Shown here piece after piece: positions 28,886-37,607 of a stretch of 64,000 nucleotides of DNA (within the stretch, counting starts at the first letter, position 1; the number at the start of each line of letters is the position of its first letter). Source of the stretch: Bradyrhizobium sp. 141 (GTDB lineage Bacteria > Pseudomonadota > Alphaproteobacteria > Rhizobiales > Xanthobacteraceae). The stretch is taken from NCBI RefSeq assembly GCF_023074055.1, contig NZ_JADPKR010000097.1, positions 62,001 to 126,000 of the forward strand. The letters run 5' to 3'. The position numbers and the translations under genes were made by a program. The notes beneath the pieces are model-generated. The model saw nothing but the letters and a program-made list of their open reading frames with translations, searched no databases and was not told the origin of the DNA.

Positions 28886-30223
28886 ATGAGCGCCGAGGGA
28901 ACGTCGGAGGTGGCGGGCAAGACGGTCGGAACGACCAAAGCAACGCCGAAGGGCGCCTGGACCATCACCTTTCTCCTGTTTCTCTTCATGCTGGTGAACT
29001 TCGCCGACAAGATCGTCGTGGGTCTTGCTGGCGTGCCGATCATGACCGAGCTGAAGCTCAGCCCGGAGCAATTCGGCCTGCTCGGCTCCTCGTTCTTCTT
29101 CCTGTTCTCGATCACGGCCATCGTGGTCGGCTTCATCGTCAACAAGGTGCCGACGCGCTGGGTGCTGCTGGCGCTCGCGGTGGTCTGGGCGCTGGCGCAG
29201 TTTCCGATGGTCGGCACCGTCTCCTTCACCACGCTCCTGATCTGCCGCATCGTGCTGGGTGCCGGCGAAGGCCCGGCTTTCTCGGTCGCCGCGCACGCCA
29301 TCTACAAATGGTTCCCCGACGAGAAGCGCACGCTGCCGACCGCGATCCTGTCACAGGGCTCGGCTTTCGGCGTCATCCTCGCGGTGCCGGCGCTGAACTG
29401 GATCATCGTCAATCATTCCTGGCACTACGCCTTCGGCGCGCTTGGCGTCGTCGGCTTGATCTGGGTCTGTGCCTGGCTCGCGCTCGGCAAGGAAGGGCCG
29501 CTGGAGGACACGCAGGCCCTCGCCGGAACCGAGCAGAAGATCCCTTACTTGCAGTTGCTCACCTCGCGCACCTTCATCGGCTGCGTCGCCGCGACCTTCG
29601 GTGCCTATTGGGCGCTGTCGCTCGGCCTGACCTGGTTCACGCCGTTCATCGTCAAGGGGCTCGGATTCTCGCAGAGCCAGGCCGGCTTCGTCTCCATCCT
29701 GCCCTGGGTGTTCGGCGCCACCATCGTCATTCTCACGGGATGGATCTCGCAGGTGATGATGGCGCGCGGCTACAACACTCGTGCGGCTCGCGGGGTTCTC
29801 GGCTCGGTGCCGCTGGTGATCGGTGGGCTGATCCTGGCGACGATGCCGCATGCTAACGGCGCGGGCCTGCAGATCGCGCTGCTCGTGGTCGGCTCGGGCC
29901 TGTGCGGGGCGATCTACGTCGTCTGCCCGCCCATGCTCGGCGAGTTCACGCCAACCTCGCAGCGCGGCGCCATCCTCGCGATCTACGGTGCGCTCTACAC
30001 GCTGGCCGGCATCATCGCGCCGGCCGTGATGGGAGCGATGATTCAGCGTGCCGGCAGCATGATCGATGGCTACATGACCGGCTTCACCATCAACGCCGCG
30101 ATCATGGTCGGCTCCGGCCTGCTCGGCCTGCTGCTGCTGTGGCCGAACACGGAAAAGGCCAGGCTGACACGTGGTGCCGCCGCGCAGGCGGCTGCGCTGA
30201 AGGGCGCGGTGTCGCCGACGTAA
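28886..30223 (+). CDS. MFS transporter
   Basis: A 445-residue 12-TM major facilitator. ATG 28886 is preceded by GGGGGAGA. The first helix WTITFLLFLFMLVNFADKIVVGLAG and the loop VNKVPTRWVLLALAVVWALAQ look like the anion:cation symporter branch, and RIVLGAGEGPAFSVAAHAIYKWFPDEKRTLPTA is the usual motif after TM4 of that group. Probable substrate class is organic anions; the specific substrate is unknown. The gene is transcribed divergently from the LolD-type ATPase, sharing a 125-bp intergenic region. Confidence 0.9.
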   Translation: MSAEGTSEVAGKTVGTTKATPKGAWTITFLLFLFMLVNFADKIVVGLAGVPIMTELKLSPEQFGLLGSSFFFLFSITAIVVGFIVNKVPTRWVLLALAVVWALAQFPMVGTVSFTTLLICRIVLGAGEGPAFSVAAHAIYKWFPDEKRTLPTAILSQGSAFGVILAVPALNWIIVNHSWHYAFGALGVVGLIWVCAWLALGKEGPLEDTQALAGTEQKIPYLQLLTSRTFIGCVAATFGAYWALSLGLTWFTPFIVKGLGFSQSQAGFVSILPWVFGATIVILTGWISQVMMARGYNTRAARGVLGSVPLVIGGLILATMPHANGAGLQIALLVVGSGLCGAIYVVCPPMLGEFTPTSQRGAILAIYGALYTLAGIIAPAVMGAMIQRAGSMIDGYMTGFTINAAIMVGSGLLGLLLLWPNTEKARLTRGAAAQAAALKGAVSPT

Positions 30224-30242
30224 GGGGGCTTGCCTCACTCCG

Positions 30243-30274
30243 CTGTCGTCCCTTGCGAACGCAGGGACCCATAC
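30243..30274. repeat. Fragment of a palindromic repeat
   Basis: CTGTCGTCCCTTGCGAACGC then AGGGACCCATAC matches one arm of the element at 22533-22667 and lies between convergent MFS genes; the partner arm is missing. Confidence 0.4.
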
Positions 30275-30290
30275 CGCGTGATCCGACCGC

Positions 30291-31502
30291 TCAATTCGCG
30301 GAAGCTTCCCGCTTCCTCTCCGTGAACGGCGACAGCACCACGGTGGCGACCATGAAGATCACGGACGCGCCGAACACCCAGTGCGGCGCGTTTTGGTCCA
30401 TGATCCAGCCGAACAGCAGCGGTGAGACGATGCCGCCGAGATTGAAGCCGGTTGAGACGATGCCGAAGGCGCGGCCGGCTGCCCCTGCGGGCGCGGCGTT
30501 GCGCACCAGCATGTCGCGCGAGGGTGCGATCACGCCGGAGAGGAAGCCTGCGAGCGTCATCGCGGCGGTCAGCGCCCAACCCGGCAGCGTCACGAGCGCG
30601 ATCAGCAGCACGATTCCCGCGTTCGCGGCAAAGCAGGCCGCGGCGACATAGCCGTGGCGTTCGGTGTGATCGGCGAGGAAACCGCCTGCCAGCACGCCGG
30701 CGGCGCTGGCGCCAAGGAATGCCGTCAGCATGACGTTGGCGGCCGAGTAGGACGTCCCATAGCCGCTCATCAGCGCGACGACGCCGAAATTGTTGATACC
30801 GGCGACCGACAGGCTGAGCAGCATGAACAGCGCCGTCAGCACGATCAGCGCCGGCGTGATGACAGCCTGCTTCGGCGCGTTCTCCGCGCCCGGCTTCTTC
30901 TTGCTGGCGCCGGCGTCGGGAATGTTCATGACGAGCAGCAGCAACGCCACCGCAACGCCGATCGCACCTGATGCGATCAGCGCGCCGGCGCCACCGGACA
31001 AGGTGACGAGCGCAGCCACGATCGCCGGCGCCACCGCTCCGCCAAGAAAACCGGCAAAGGTGTGGATCGAGAAGGCGCGGCCCATCCGCGCCTCGTCCAT
31101 GTGCTCGGCCAGGATCGCATAGTCGGCGGGATGATAGACACTGTTGGCGAGGCCCAGCAGCACAGCGCAGGCGATCAGGGAGGCGTAGCTGAGGTGCAGG
31201 CCAAGCAGGATCAGCGCAAAGCCGCCGAGCATGAGCCCGGCCAGCAGAATTCGCCGTGCGCCAAAGTGGTCGACGAGATAGCCGGTCGGCGCCTGGGTCA
31301 ATCCCGACACTACCGCGAACACGGTGAGCGCGAAGCCGAGCTCGATATAGCCGACGCCGAGCTGGCCCTTGAGGAACGGGAATAGCATCGGCAGCACCAG
31401 CAGATGGAAATGGCTGACCCAATGCGCGATCGAGATTCCCGTCAGCGTGCGCAGCGCGCTGTCCGCCTTGCCTTGCTGCGGTGCGGCGAGAACGTCGACC
31501 AT
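30291..31502 (-). CDS. MFS transporter
   Basis: A 403-residue 12-TM major facilitator. Visible features: first helix with ISIAHWVSHFHLLVLPMLFPFLK, APTGYLVDHFGARRILLAGLMLGG (motif A-like loop between TM2 and TM3), NSVYHPADYAILAEHMDEARMGRAFSIHTFAG after TM4, and HTERHGYVAAACF in the second half. The Y/F-H-P-A-D-Y box resembles fosmidomycin-resistance (Fsr)-like drug exporters, so efflux is likely. It is monocistronic and convergent with the preceding MFS gene. Confidence 0.9.
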   Translation of the reverse strand: MVDVLAAPQQGKADSALRTLTGISIAHWVSHFHLLVLPMLFPFLKGQLGVGYIELGFALTVFAVVSGLTQAPTGYLVDHFGARRILLAGLMLGGFALILLGLHLSYASLIACAVLLGLANSVYHPADYAILAEHMDEARMGRAFSIHTFAGFLGGAVAPAIVAALVTLSGGAGALIASGAIGVAVALLLLVMNIPDAGASKKKPGAENAPKQAVITPALIVLTALFMLLSLSVAGINNFGVVALMSGYGTSYSAANVMLTAFLGASAAGVLAGGFLADHTERHGYVAAACFAANAGIVLLIALVTLPGWALTAAMTLAGFLSGVIAPSRDMLVRNAAPAGAAGRAFGIVSTGFNLGGIVSPLLFGWIMDQNAPHWVFGASVIFMVATVVLSPFTERKREASAN

Positions 31503-31665
31503 TGCAGTTCCGTTTCACTCCCTGGAGGCGCGGAAACTATCGGGGAGAGCGGTTATTTGTCCATGAACGCAGGCGCATGGCAGGTAGTGCGAGCGGGGCG
31601 ACAGCGCACCTCCCGTCGTCATTGCGGCGTTCTCGGGGACGACAGGAGAGTTTGAGGCTACGCTC

Positions 31666-31833
31666 TCACAACGGCTCGTCATCCAGGCCGTAGCGGTCGC
31701 GTTTTGGCGTCGCGATATCGCCGTCCTCGTAATCGTCGTCGTCGAGCGGAGGCGGAGGCTTTTTCGCCTTACCTTCCGCTGGCTTGTTGTCCGCAATTCT
31801 CGGCGGTTCGCTCGGCTTGCCGGTCTTGGTCAT
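31666..31833 (-). CDS. Small acidic proline-rich hypothetical protein
   Basis: About 55 residues if translated from ATG 31833 (MTKTGKPSEPP); a longer start at 31860 adds a His-rich MQHHHPGTP. The protein has no hydrophobic segment, a Lys/Pro-rich middle (KAKKPPPP) and an Asp/Glu-rich tail (LDDDDYEDGD), with DRYGLDDEPL at the end, so it is probably disordered. No family recognised. The reading frame has no competing gene on either strand and codon use is consistent with coding, but the ribosome binding site is weak. Confidence 0.55.
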   Translation of the reverse strand: MTKTGKPSEPPRIADNKPAEGKAKKPPPPLDDDDYEDGDIATPKRDRYGLDDEPL

Positions 31834-31920
31834 TGGTGTTCCCGGATGGTGATGCTGCATCCGTCCTAGCCGGAATATATGGGCCCTTCCTGATCTATCT
31901 CAAGAACGACGACGAGGCCG

Positions 31921-32958
31921 TCAATGCAGCACCGGCCCGCCCGCCTTCTTCCAGGCGTCGATGCCGCCGGCGATATGGGCGGTGTTGGAGAGGCCGGCCT
32001 CCTTGGCGGCGGCCACCGCCATCGCCGAGCGCTCGCCGAAGGCGCAGAAGAACACGACGCGGCGGCCGCTCGCAGCGGCGACCTCGCGCAGCATGCCGCC
32101 GGGCTTGAGGCTCTCCTCGACTGAGGGATAGGGCGTATGCAGCGCACCTTCGAGCATGCCGTGCTTGAGGCGCTCGCTGCTCTCGCGCAGATCGACCAGC
32201 AGGATGTCGGGCCGGCCGAGGCTGCGGATCGCCTCCGCCGCGCTGAGCGCGCGGCCCTCCTTCTCCAGCTCCTCCTGATGCAGGCCGACATGCATGTTGG
32301 CGGGCACCGCCACGTCCATCATCTTCGGATTGGGCAGCTTCAGGTTCGCCATCAGCTCGATATATTCGTCGACCGAGCGCACCTGGAGCCGCGGATTGTA
32401 GCGCTTCTCCTCGCCGATGGTGGAGACGGTATCGCCCTTGTAGTCGTGCGCGGGGAATACCATCGTCTCGTCCGGCAACTTCAACAGCCGGTTGAAGATC
32501 GACTCATACTGTGCGCGCGATGAACCGTTCTGGAAATCGGTGCGGCCGGTGCCACGGATCAGCAGCGTGTCGCCGGTGAAGACGCGATCGCCCATCAGAT
32601 AAGAATAGGAATCGTCGGTGTGGCCGGGCGTGTACATCACGTCGAGCGACAGGCCCTCGATCGTCACCTTGTCGCCATCGGCGACCCGCATCGCCACCAC
32701 GTCGGCCTTGGTCTGGTCGCCCATCACGGTCATGCAATGGGTGCGGTCGCGCAGCTCACCGAGGCCGGTGACATGGTCGGCATGCAGATGGGTGTCGACC
32801 GCCTTGACCAGCTTGAGGTCGAGCTCGCGCAGCAATTGGCAGTAGCGGTCGACCTTCTCCAGCACGGGATCGAGGATCAGCGCCTCGCCGCCGGGGCGGC
32901 TGGCAAGGACGTAACTGTAGGTGCCTGAAACACTGTCGAAGAGCTGGCGGAAGATCAT
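31921..32958 (-). CDS. Persulfide dioxygenase-rhodanese fusion (ETHE1-like MBL fold)
   Basis: 345 residues with two domains. Residues about 1-220 are a metallo-beta-lactamase fold close to ETHE1/persulfide dioxygenase: metal motif THLHADH at 56-62, TPGHTDDS, FTGDTLLIRGTGRTDFQ and PAHDYKG. Residues about 235-345 are a rhodanese domain with the loop CAFGERS; Cys305 is the expected persulfide-carrying residue. The pair would oxidise glutathione persulfide to sulfite and move sulfane sulfur to or from thiosulfate in the cytoplasm. It is in the same orientation as the sox operon but separated from it by 379 bp, so it probably has its own promoter. Confidence 0.9.
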   Translation of the reverse strand: MIFRQLFDSVSGTYSYVLASRPGGEALILDPVLEKVDRYCQLLRELDLKLVKAVDTHLHADHVTGLGELRDRTHCMTVMGDQTKADVVAMRVADGDKVTIEGLSLDVMYTPGHTDDSYSYLMGDRVFTGDTLLIRGTGRTDFQNGSSRAQYESIFNRLLKLPDETMVFPAHDYKGDTVSTIGEEKRYNPRLQVRSVDEYIELMANLKLPNPKMMDVAVPANMHVGLHQEELEKEGRALSAAEAIRSLGRPDILLVDLRESSERLKHGMLEGALHTPYPSVEESLKPGGMLREVAAASGRRVVFFCAFGERSAMAVAAAKEAGLSNTAHIAGGIDAWKKAGGPVLH

Positions 32959-33337
32959 GGCAAGAAGTCCGGCAGTGGAACTCGTTTCGAGGATTCTACT
33001 ACGGCAGCGGTCCTAAAGAGAAGCAATTCACTACATTGGCGATAAGGTTTGGAAGATTTTTATTGCGGTGCGGGTGTGGGAGGTGGTTGGCCCCATGCCG
33101 TTCCCCCCACACTGTCATCGCCCGCCTAGTGCGCAATTGCGCACAGGAGCGGGCGATCCAGTATTCCGGAGGCGGCGGAGGGATACGGAGGGGCCTCGGC
33201 GTACTGGATTCCCCGCTTGCGGCCTACGCTAAAGCTTCGGCGCGCCCAAGACCAAAACCTCGGCGAAGCCTTGGCGTAGCCGGGTCGCGGGGAATGACAC
33301 CGAGCGTGTCGCGGCGGCGTGTCACGTCGCCCGACCC
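32959..33337. other. Intergenic region with a complex palindromic element (33116-33298)
   Basis: A 379-bp gap without a credible gene. The part next to the fusion gene (32959-33110) is AT-richer and likely holds its promoter. From 33116 to about 33298 lies a nested palindrome: GGCGATCCAGTATTCC pairs with GTACTGGATTCCCC-type sequence, the 14-bp palindrome TGCGCAATTGCGCA is at 33130-33143, and GGCCTACGCTAAAGCTTCGG has a near-complement CGAAGCCTTGGCGTAGCC. Confidence 0.5.
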
Positions 33338-33796
33338 CTAGGGCCGCACCAGCGTGTACCCGTTCTCCGTCAGGAACAGAATCTGCCCGACCCCGACCTG
33401 CACCGGCGTCGCCGCCGGGATGAACTCCGGTCGCTTGCCCGTCTCGCGCTCGATCGTGTCCACCGTGTTGAGGCAGATGTCGAAACGCACGCCTTGCGCG
33501 ATCAGGCTTTCGACCTGCTTGCGACGCTCGCTGCCTGACAGCAGCAAGTCGATGCCGGGACCGAACGCCACCACTTCGATCGCGATCTTGTCGGGATCAT
33601 AAGCCTTCAAAAGGTTGTTGGCGACGCTCAGCACCAGCGCCTGCTTCCTGGCATCGCCGTCGGAGAGCTGCAGGACGACCTTGTGCTCGGCAAACGGCTT
33701 GTCCTGGAGCGGCACCTGTTGCGCCGAGGCCGGCAGGATCGCGGCGAAGGCGAGCAGCGCCAGCATCATCCCGGATAAGATCTGCGCCCGCGTCAT
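33338..33796 (-). CDS. Periplasmic DsrE family protein coupled to soxB
   Basis: 152 residues. A Sec signal peptide (MLALLAFAAILPASAQQ, cleavage near residue 26) makes it periplasmic, unlike the cytoplasmic DsrE/TusD sulfur-transfer proteins. The DsrE fold is recognised from HKVVLQLSDGDARKQALVLSVANNLLKAY, VVAFGPGIDLL and a conserved cysteine in FDICLNT (Cys108), where sulfane sulfur is bound in the family. ATG 33796 overlaps the soxB stop by 4 bp, so it is the last gene of the sox operon. A periplasmic sulfur-carrier or protective role alongside SoxYZ is inferred. Confidence 0.82.
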   Translation of the reverse strand: MTRAQILSGMMLALLAFAAILPASAQQVPLQDKPFAEHKVVLQLSDGDARKQALVLSVANNLLKAYDPDKIAIEVVAFGPGIDLLLSGSERRKQVESLIAQGVRFDICLNTVDTIERETGKRPEFIPAATPVQVGVGQILFLTENGYTLVRP

Positions 33797-35544
33797 CCTT
33801 GCCCCGCAATGCCTGGATTGCCGTCGACGCCCTTCAGCGTGACGCCGGAGCCGAGCCGCTCCTCAAACATCCGGCCCGAGCGCAGATATTTGCCGACGAC
33901 GTCCCACACCGGCGCGCCTTGCTGGCCGTTGATCGAAGCCCAGCCCGCGACCTTGTAGCGATGGCTGGCGTTGAGCGCCTTGCCGCTGTTGAGCTTCAGC
34001 TCCGAAATGCGGCTGCCGATCGCGGCGGTCGGCGTGCAGGTGTAGCTGAGCCCGCCGGCGCGCACCATGTCGCCGCCCTGCTGGTAATAGGGATCCGCGT
34101 TGAAGAGGTTGTCGCAGATGTCTTCCAGCACGTCCTTGATCTGGGCTCCCGACATCTCCTGGACATAGGTCTCGGGATAGGTGATCGCGGTCTCCGCGAG
34201 CAGATCCTCCATGGTCAGCGCCTGGCCCGACAGCGCGGTGACGCCCCAGCGGAAGCCCGGCGACAGCGCGATCTCGGCATTGAGCTCGGTGCGGAGCGCG
34301 GTGCAGATCAGCTCGTCGACGGGCCCGGAGAAATTGCCGCGGCGATAGAGCAGGCGGTCGGGCGTTGCGATCTTCGCCGACCAGTCGGTCACATGCGGCG
34401 CGCGCAGCCGGCCGATCAGCTCGGCCATAGCAGGGTCGGGTTTCAGCAGCTCGGAATAAACAGGTAGCAGATGATAATGAACGTCGCTGACCTTGCCCTT
34501 GTCGATCGCGAGATCGAGCACGGCAAGGAATTTTCCGTTGGAGCCCGCATTGGTGACCAGCGTGGTCCCGCCGGCGTTCTTCACGGGAATCGGCTGCGGC
34601 ACGGCGTCATGGGTATGCCCGCCGAGAATGACGTCGATGCCGGTGACGCGGCTTGCGAGCTTGAGGTCGACATCCATGCCGTTGTGCGACAGCAGGATGA
34701 CCGCATCGACCTTGTCGGTGCCGCGCAAGGCATCGACATGCTTCTGCAATTCCTCCTCGCGGATACCGAAGGTCCAGTTCGGCGTGAACCGCTTGGGATG
34801 CGCGATCGGCACGTAAGGGAAGGCCTGGCCGATGATCGCGACCCGATGGCCGCCGATCTCCTTGATCATCGAGGGCTTGAACACGCGTCCCGTGGCCTTG
34901 TCGAATGCGAGTGCATCGTTGAACGCGGCTTCCTCGGTCAGGAAAACGTTCTGCGCCAGGAACTCGCCCTTGAAGCGCTCGAGATTGTCGCGCAGCGTCT
35001 GCTCGCCATAGGTGAATTCCCAATGCCCGGTCATCGCCTCGATGCCGAGCAGATTGGCGACCTCGACCATGTCGCGGCCCTGCATGACATGGGCAAGCCC
35101 GGTGCCCTGCCAGAGATCGCCGCCGTCGAGGAGCAGCGAACGTTTCTCGCCGACATCGCCACGCAAGCGGTCGACTAGCGTCTTCAGATGGGCAAACCCG
35201 CCGAGCTTGCCGAAGCGTCCGGCGGACTTCTCGAACTCGACGCAGGTGAAGGCATAGGCATCGGCGCTGTCGGAACGGATCCCGAAGTGTTCGAGGAAGG
35301 CGCGGCCGACCAGGTGCGGCGGCCGTCCTGCCATCTCGCCGATGCCGATGTTGATGCTGGGCTCGCGGAAATAAACCGGGTTAAGCTGCGCATGGGTGTC
35401 GGTGATGTGCAGGATTCGCGCGTTGCCGAACCGCTCGAGGTCGTAAATGCTCGCGGTGTCAGTGCCCCGCGCAAGCCGCGGCAGGCTCAGCGATGCGGCG
35501 GCAAGGCTTGCAGACTTCAGGAAATCGCGGCGGCGGATAGCCAT
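33793..35544 (-). CDS. soxB: Thiosulfohydrolase SoxB
   Basis: 583 residues from ATG 35544, with GGAG 8 nt upstream. A twin-arginine signal RRRDFLKSASLAAASLSL exports the folded, metal-loaded protein. The binuclear Mn site is seen in ILHITDTHAQLNP (Asp49, His51), LLLDGGDLWQGTG, GHWEFTYGE (the SoxB variant of the 5'-nucleotidase GNHE motif), LLSHNGMDVD and LGGHTHDAVP. A 5'-nucleotidase C-terminal domain follows. SoxB hydrolyses the terminal sulfonate of thiosulfate attached to SoxY, releasing sulfate. Here it follows soxK by 54 bp and is coupled to the DsrE gene. Confidence 0.95.
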   Translation of the reverse strand: MAIRRRDFLKSASLAAASLSLPRLARGTDTASIYDLERFGNARILHITDTHAQLNPVYFREPSINIGIGEMAGRPPHLVGRAFLEHFGIRSDSADAYAFTCVEFEKSAGRFGKLGGFAHLKTLVDRLRGDVGEKRSLLLDGGDLWQGTGLAHVMQGRDMVEVANLLGIEAMTGHWEFTYGEQTLRDNLERFKGEFLAQNVFLTEEAAFNDALAFDKATGRVFKPSMIKEIGGHRVAIIGQAFPYVPIAHPKRFTPNWTFGIREEELQKHVDALRGTDKVDAVILLSHNGMDVDLKLASRVTGIDVILGGHTHDAVPQPIPVKNAGGTTLVTNAGSNGKFLAVLDLAIDKGKVSDVHYHLLPVYSELLKPDPAMAELIGRLRAPHVTDWSAKIATPDRLLYRRGNFSGPVDELICTALRTELNAEIALSPGFRWGVTALSGQALTMEDLLAETAITYPETYVQEMSGAQIKDVLEDICDNLFNADPYYQQGGDMVRAGGLSYTCTPTAAIGSRISELKLNSGKALNASHRYKVAGWASINGQQGAPVWDVVGKYLRSGRMFEERLGSGVTLKGVDGNPGIAGQG

Positions 35545-35598
35545 CCTAGATTCTCCGCGCCCTCTCATGATCGCAAAACTGATCCACCCAGAAACAGT

Positions 35599-35904
35599 CT
35601 AGCGGATTTCCATCGCCTTCCAGGCTTCTTTTTCAGACGTTGCCTGGAAGATCGACGCCTTCGCCAACGCCTCGGCCTCCTTGGCTGCGGCGGTGGCGCG
35701 GTCGAAATCGCCGCCATCCGCCGCCTTCTTCGCCGTTGCCAGCGTGGAGACGGTGGTGGTCCATTGATGACGCAGGCTGGCCGCCTCCTTGGCCGCGGCT
35801 TCCGCGGCAGCGTAGGCCGCCTTGTAGTCCGCTTCATTTGCCGCGCGCGCCGTGGGCGCGAGGCCGAGTGCGAGCAGCATGGCGAGAGGAAGTGTCCGCT
35901 TCAT
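35599..35904 (-). CDS. soxK: SoxXA-binding protein (SoxK)
   Basis: A 101-residue exported protein. Signal peptide MKRTLPLAMLLALGLAPTARA, then an alanine-rich, highly helical mature part with two repeats of the KAAYAAAEAAAKEAASL / DRATAAAKEAEALAKASI type, as in SoxXA-binding proteins that stabilise or activate SoxXA. ATG 35904 overlaps the soxA stop by 4 bp. Identification rests on composition, size and position between soxA and soxB. Confidence 0.78.
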   Translation of the reverse strand: MKRTLPLAMLLALGLAPTARAANEADYKAAYAAAEAAAKEAASLRHQWTTTVSTLATAKKAADGGDFDRATAAAKEAEALAKASIFQATSEKEAWKAMEIR

Positions 35905-36764
35905 GGCCGCGCTCCCGGGCCTGATATCGGCAGGCCGTTGGCAACGTAGGACAGGAAATATTCGACGTCGCGATATTCGTCCGCCTGCGGCTCCAGCGGA
36001 ACCGCGCGGGTCTGGCTGTTGCAGGTGACGAAGCGGCGGCTGGTCGTGCCCATGCCGCTCCATTCGGAGCGGTAGATCGGCATCGCGTTCAGGATACCGA
36101 GCGCCGGCGCCAGGGTTTCGGCGCGGATGCGCTCGCCCGGGCTCTGCACATGACAGCCGGCGCAGGAGAAGTTCATCTGGCCGCGCCGGGTGTAGAAATA
36201 GCGCTTGCCGTTTTCGAACGCCGCGAGTGCACGCGGATCATCGGGAATCTTGATGTCCATCGGTTTGCCGCGCGAGGTGAACGCCATGTAGGCGGTGAGC
36301 GAGGCCATCTCGTCCTTGACGTAGGAATAGGGCGCCTCGCCATTGGCCTCGCGGCAGCGGTTGAGCGCGAGCTCCAGCGTGACGACCTTGCCTTCCTTCT
36401 CGTCGAAATAGGGATAGTTCTGGCGGATCCCGATGCCGCCGTTCGGGAAGCAGTCGGCATAGGTCTTGCCGTTCTTGAACGGGGTCGCAAACATCTCCTT
36501 GCCGGCATCGAGCGCGAACTCATAAGGCGGGAATTCTTCCTTCTCCTGCCATTGCCGCTTCATGTCGTCATTCATGGAATAGGGACCGTTGACGAAGTCC
36601 TCGTGCTTCACGTTCGGAAACTTCTGGAAGAAGAAGTTCTGGAATGCCTTGGCGTCGGCAACAGGATCGGCCTTGTCGGCCGCGACGACGTGCGGAGAGG
36701 TGAGGGCGAACGCGACGAGTGCGGCGCTCACTGCGCCGAGCAGGAGGGAGAAGCGGGCCTTCAT
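35901..36764 (-). CDS. soxA: Sulfur oxidation c-type cytochrome SoxA
   Basis: 287 residues with a Sec signal peptide ending near VVAADKA. Only one haem motif is present, CAGCH at 201-205; the N-terminal haem position is occupied by DCFPNGG (Cys105), with Cys137 in NRCREANGE available as a disulfide partner, so this is a mono-haem SoxA. Cys248 in RFVTCNSQ is the expected persulfide-bearing haem ligand. With SoxX it joins thiosulfate oxidatively to the SoxY cysteine. Its ATG overlaps the soxZ stop by 1 bp (TGATG). Confidence 0.93.
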   Translation of the reverse strand: MKARFSLLLGAVSAALVAFALTSPHVVAADKADPVADAKAFQNFFFQKFPNVKHEDFVNGPYSMNDDMKRQWQEKEEFPPYEFALDAGKEMFATPFKNGKTYADCFPNGGIGIRQNYPYFDEKEGKVVTLELALNRCREANGEAPYSYVKDEMASLTAYMAFTSRGKPMDIKIPDDPRALAAFENGKRYFYTRRGQMNFSCAGCHVQSPGERIRAETLAPALGILNAMPIYRSEWSGMGTTSRRFVTCNSQTRAVPLEPQADEYRDVEYFLSYVANGLPISGPGARP

Positions 36765-37075
36765 CACGCGATCTTCGCCGTGGTGGTATCCGACGCACCC
36801 TTGTTGTCGGTCCAGGAGATCTTGAGCTCGTCGCCCTTCTTGGCGCCCTTGAAGCTGAACTTCACGTAGGGATCCTTGGAGACCGCGGTGCCCCAATTGG
36901 CGACGAAGACGTCCTTGCCGTTACATTCGAACTTCAGCTCCTGGATGAAATGCGCCGGGATCAGCTCGCCCTTGGAATCCTTGACGAGGCCCGTATCCAT
37001 GGGGTGCTGGATCAGCGCTTGCACCTCGGTGATGTCGCCGTTGGCGTTGGCGCGGACGCGAATGCTGGATGCCAT
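36764..37075 (-). CDS. soxZ: Thiosulfate oxidation carrier protein SoxZ
   Basis: 103 residues, no signal peptide, as expected because SoxZ is co-exported with Tat-dependent SoxY. Family features: IRVRANANGDITEVQALIQHPMDTGL, IPAHFIQELKFECNGKDVF and the C-terminal immunoglobulin-like strand GDELKISWTDNKG. It forms the SoxYZ heterodimer that holds the sulfur intermediate. It starts 15 bp after soxY. Confidence 0.95.
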   Translation of the reverse strand: MASSIRVRANANGDITEVQALIQHPMDTGLVKDSKGELIPAHFIQELKFECNGKDVFVANWGTAVSKDPYVKFSFKGAKKGDELKISWTDNKGASDTTTAKIA

Positions 37076-37090
37076 GTCGATCTTCCTCGC

Positions 37091-37582
37091 TTAACCGCCG
37101 CAGCCGCCGACGGTGACCTTCACTTCCTTGGTCGCGCTGTAGAGCTTGCCGTCGGCTTCGACGATGGCGACCAATTTGGTGGTCTTGGCCATCTTCAGCC
37201 GGTTGGCGACGCCCGGAATGGTGCCGTCGGCGAACTTGTAGGACGCCGCGAGCGCGAACGGGTTCTCGGCCACGAGGAACGAGATCGAGGTCACCTTGTC
37301 GAGCGTCGTCGTCACCGAAACCGGCACGACGCCGCCGTTCTCGGCAATCTCCGGCGCATCCAGCTTGACCTTGTCGGAGGGCTCGGCGGACTTGCCATAG
37401 AGCGCCTTGATCGCGTCGGCCTCGCTCTTCTGCTTGAAGGCATCTTCCGGATATTTGTCGTTGGCCGCCGCACGCGCTGGGCTGGCTGCGAACGGCAAAT
37501 TGCCAAGGCCGATCAGCGCGACCGAGGCCGCGCCCTGAAGGATCAGGCGCCTTGTCGCAAGGGGGCCGGTGGTCGTGGTCAT
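37091..37582 (-). CDS. soxY: Thiosulfate oxidation carrier protein SoxY
   Basis: 163 residues from ATG 37582 with AGGAGA 6 nt upstream. The N-terminus has a twin-arginine signal (TRRLILQGAASVALIGLG), and the protein ends in GGCGG, the swinging arm whose cysteine (Cys161) carries thiosulfate and its oxidised intermediates during the Sox cycle. Body motifs such as SISFLVAENPFALAASYKF fit the SoxY Ig-like fold. Confidence 0.95.
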   Translation of the reverse strand: MTTTTGPLATRRLILQGAASVALIGLGNLPFAASPARAAANDKYPEDAFKQKSEADAIKALYGKSAEPSDKVKLDAPEIAENGGVVPVSVTTTLDKVTSISFLVAENPFALAASYKFADGTIPGVANRLKMAKTTKLVAIVEADGKLYSATKEVKVTVGGCGG

Positions 37583-37607
37583 CTCGAGTCTCCTGGCGTG
37601 CCGGCCG

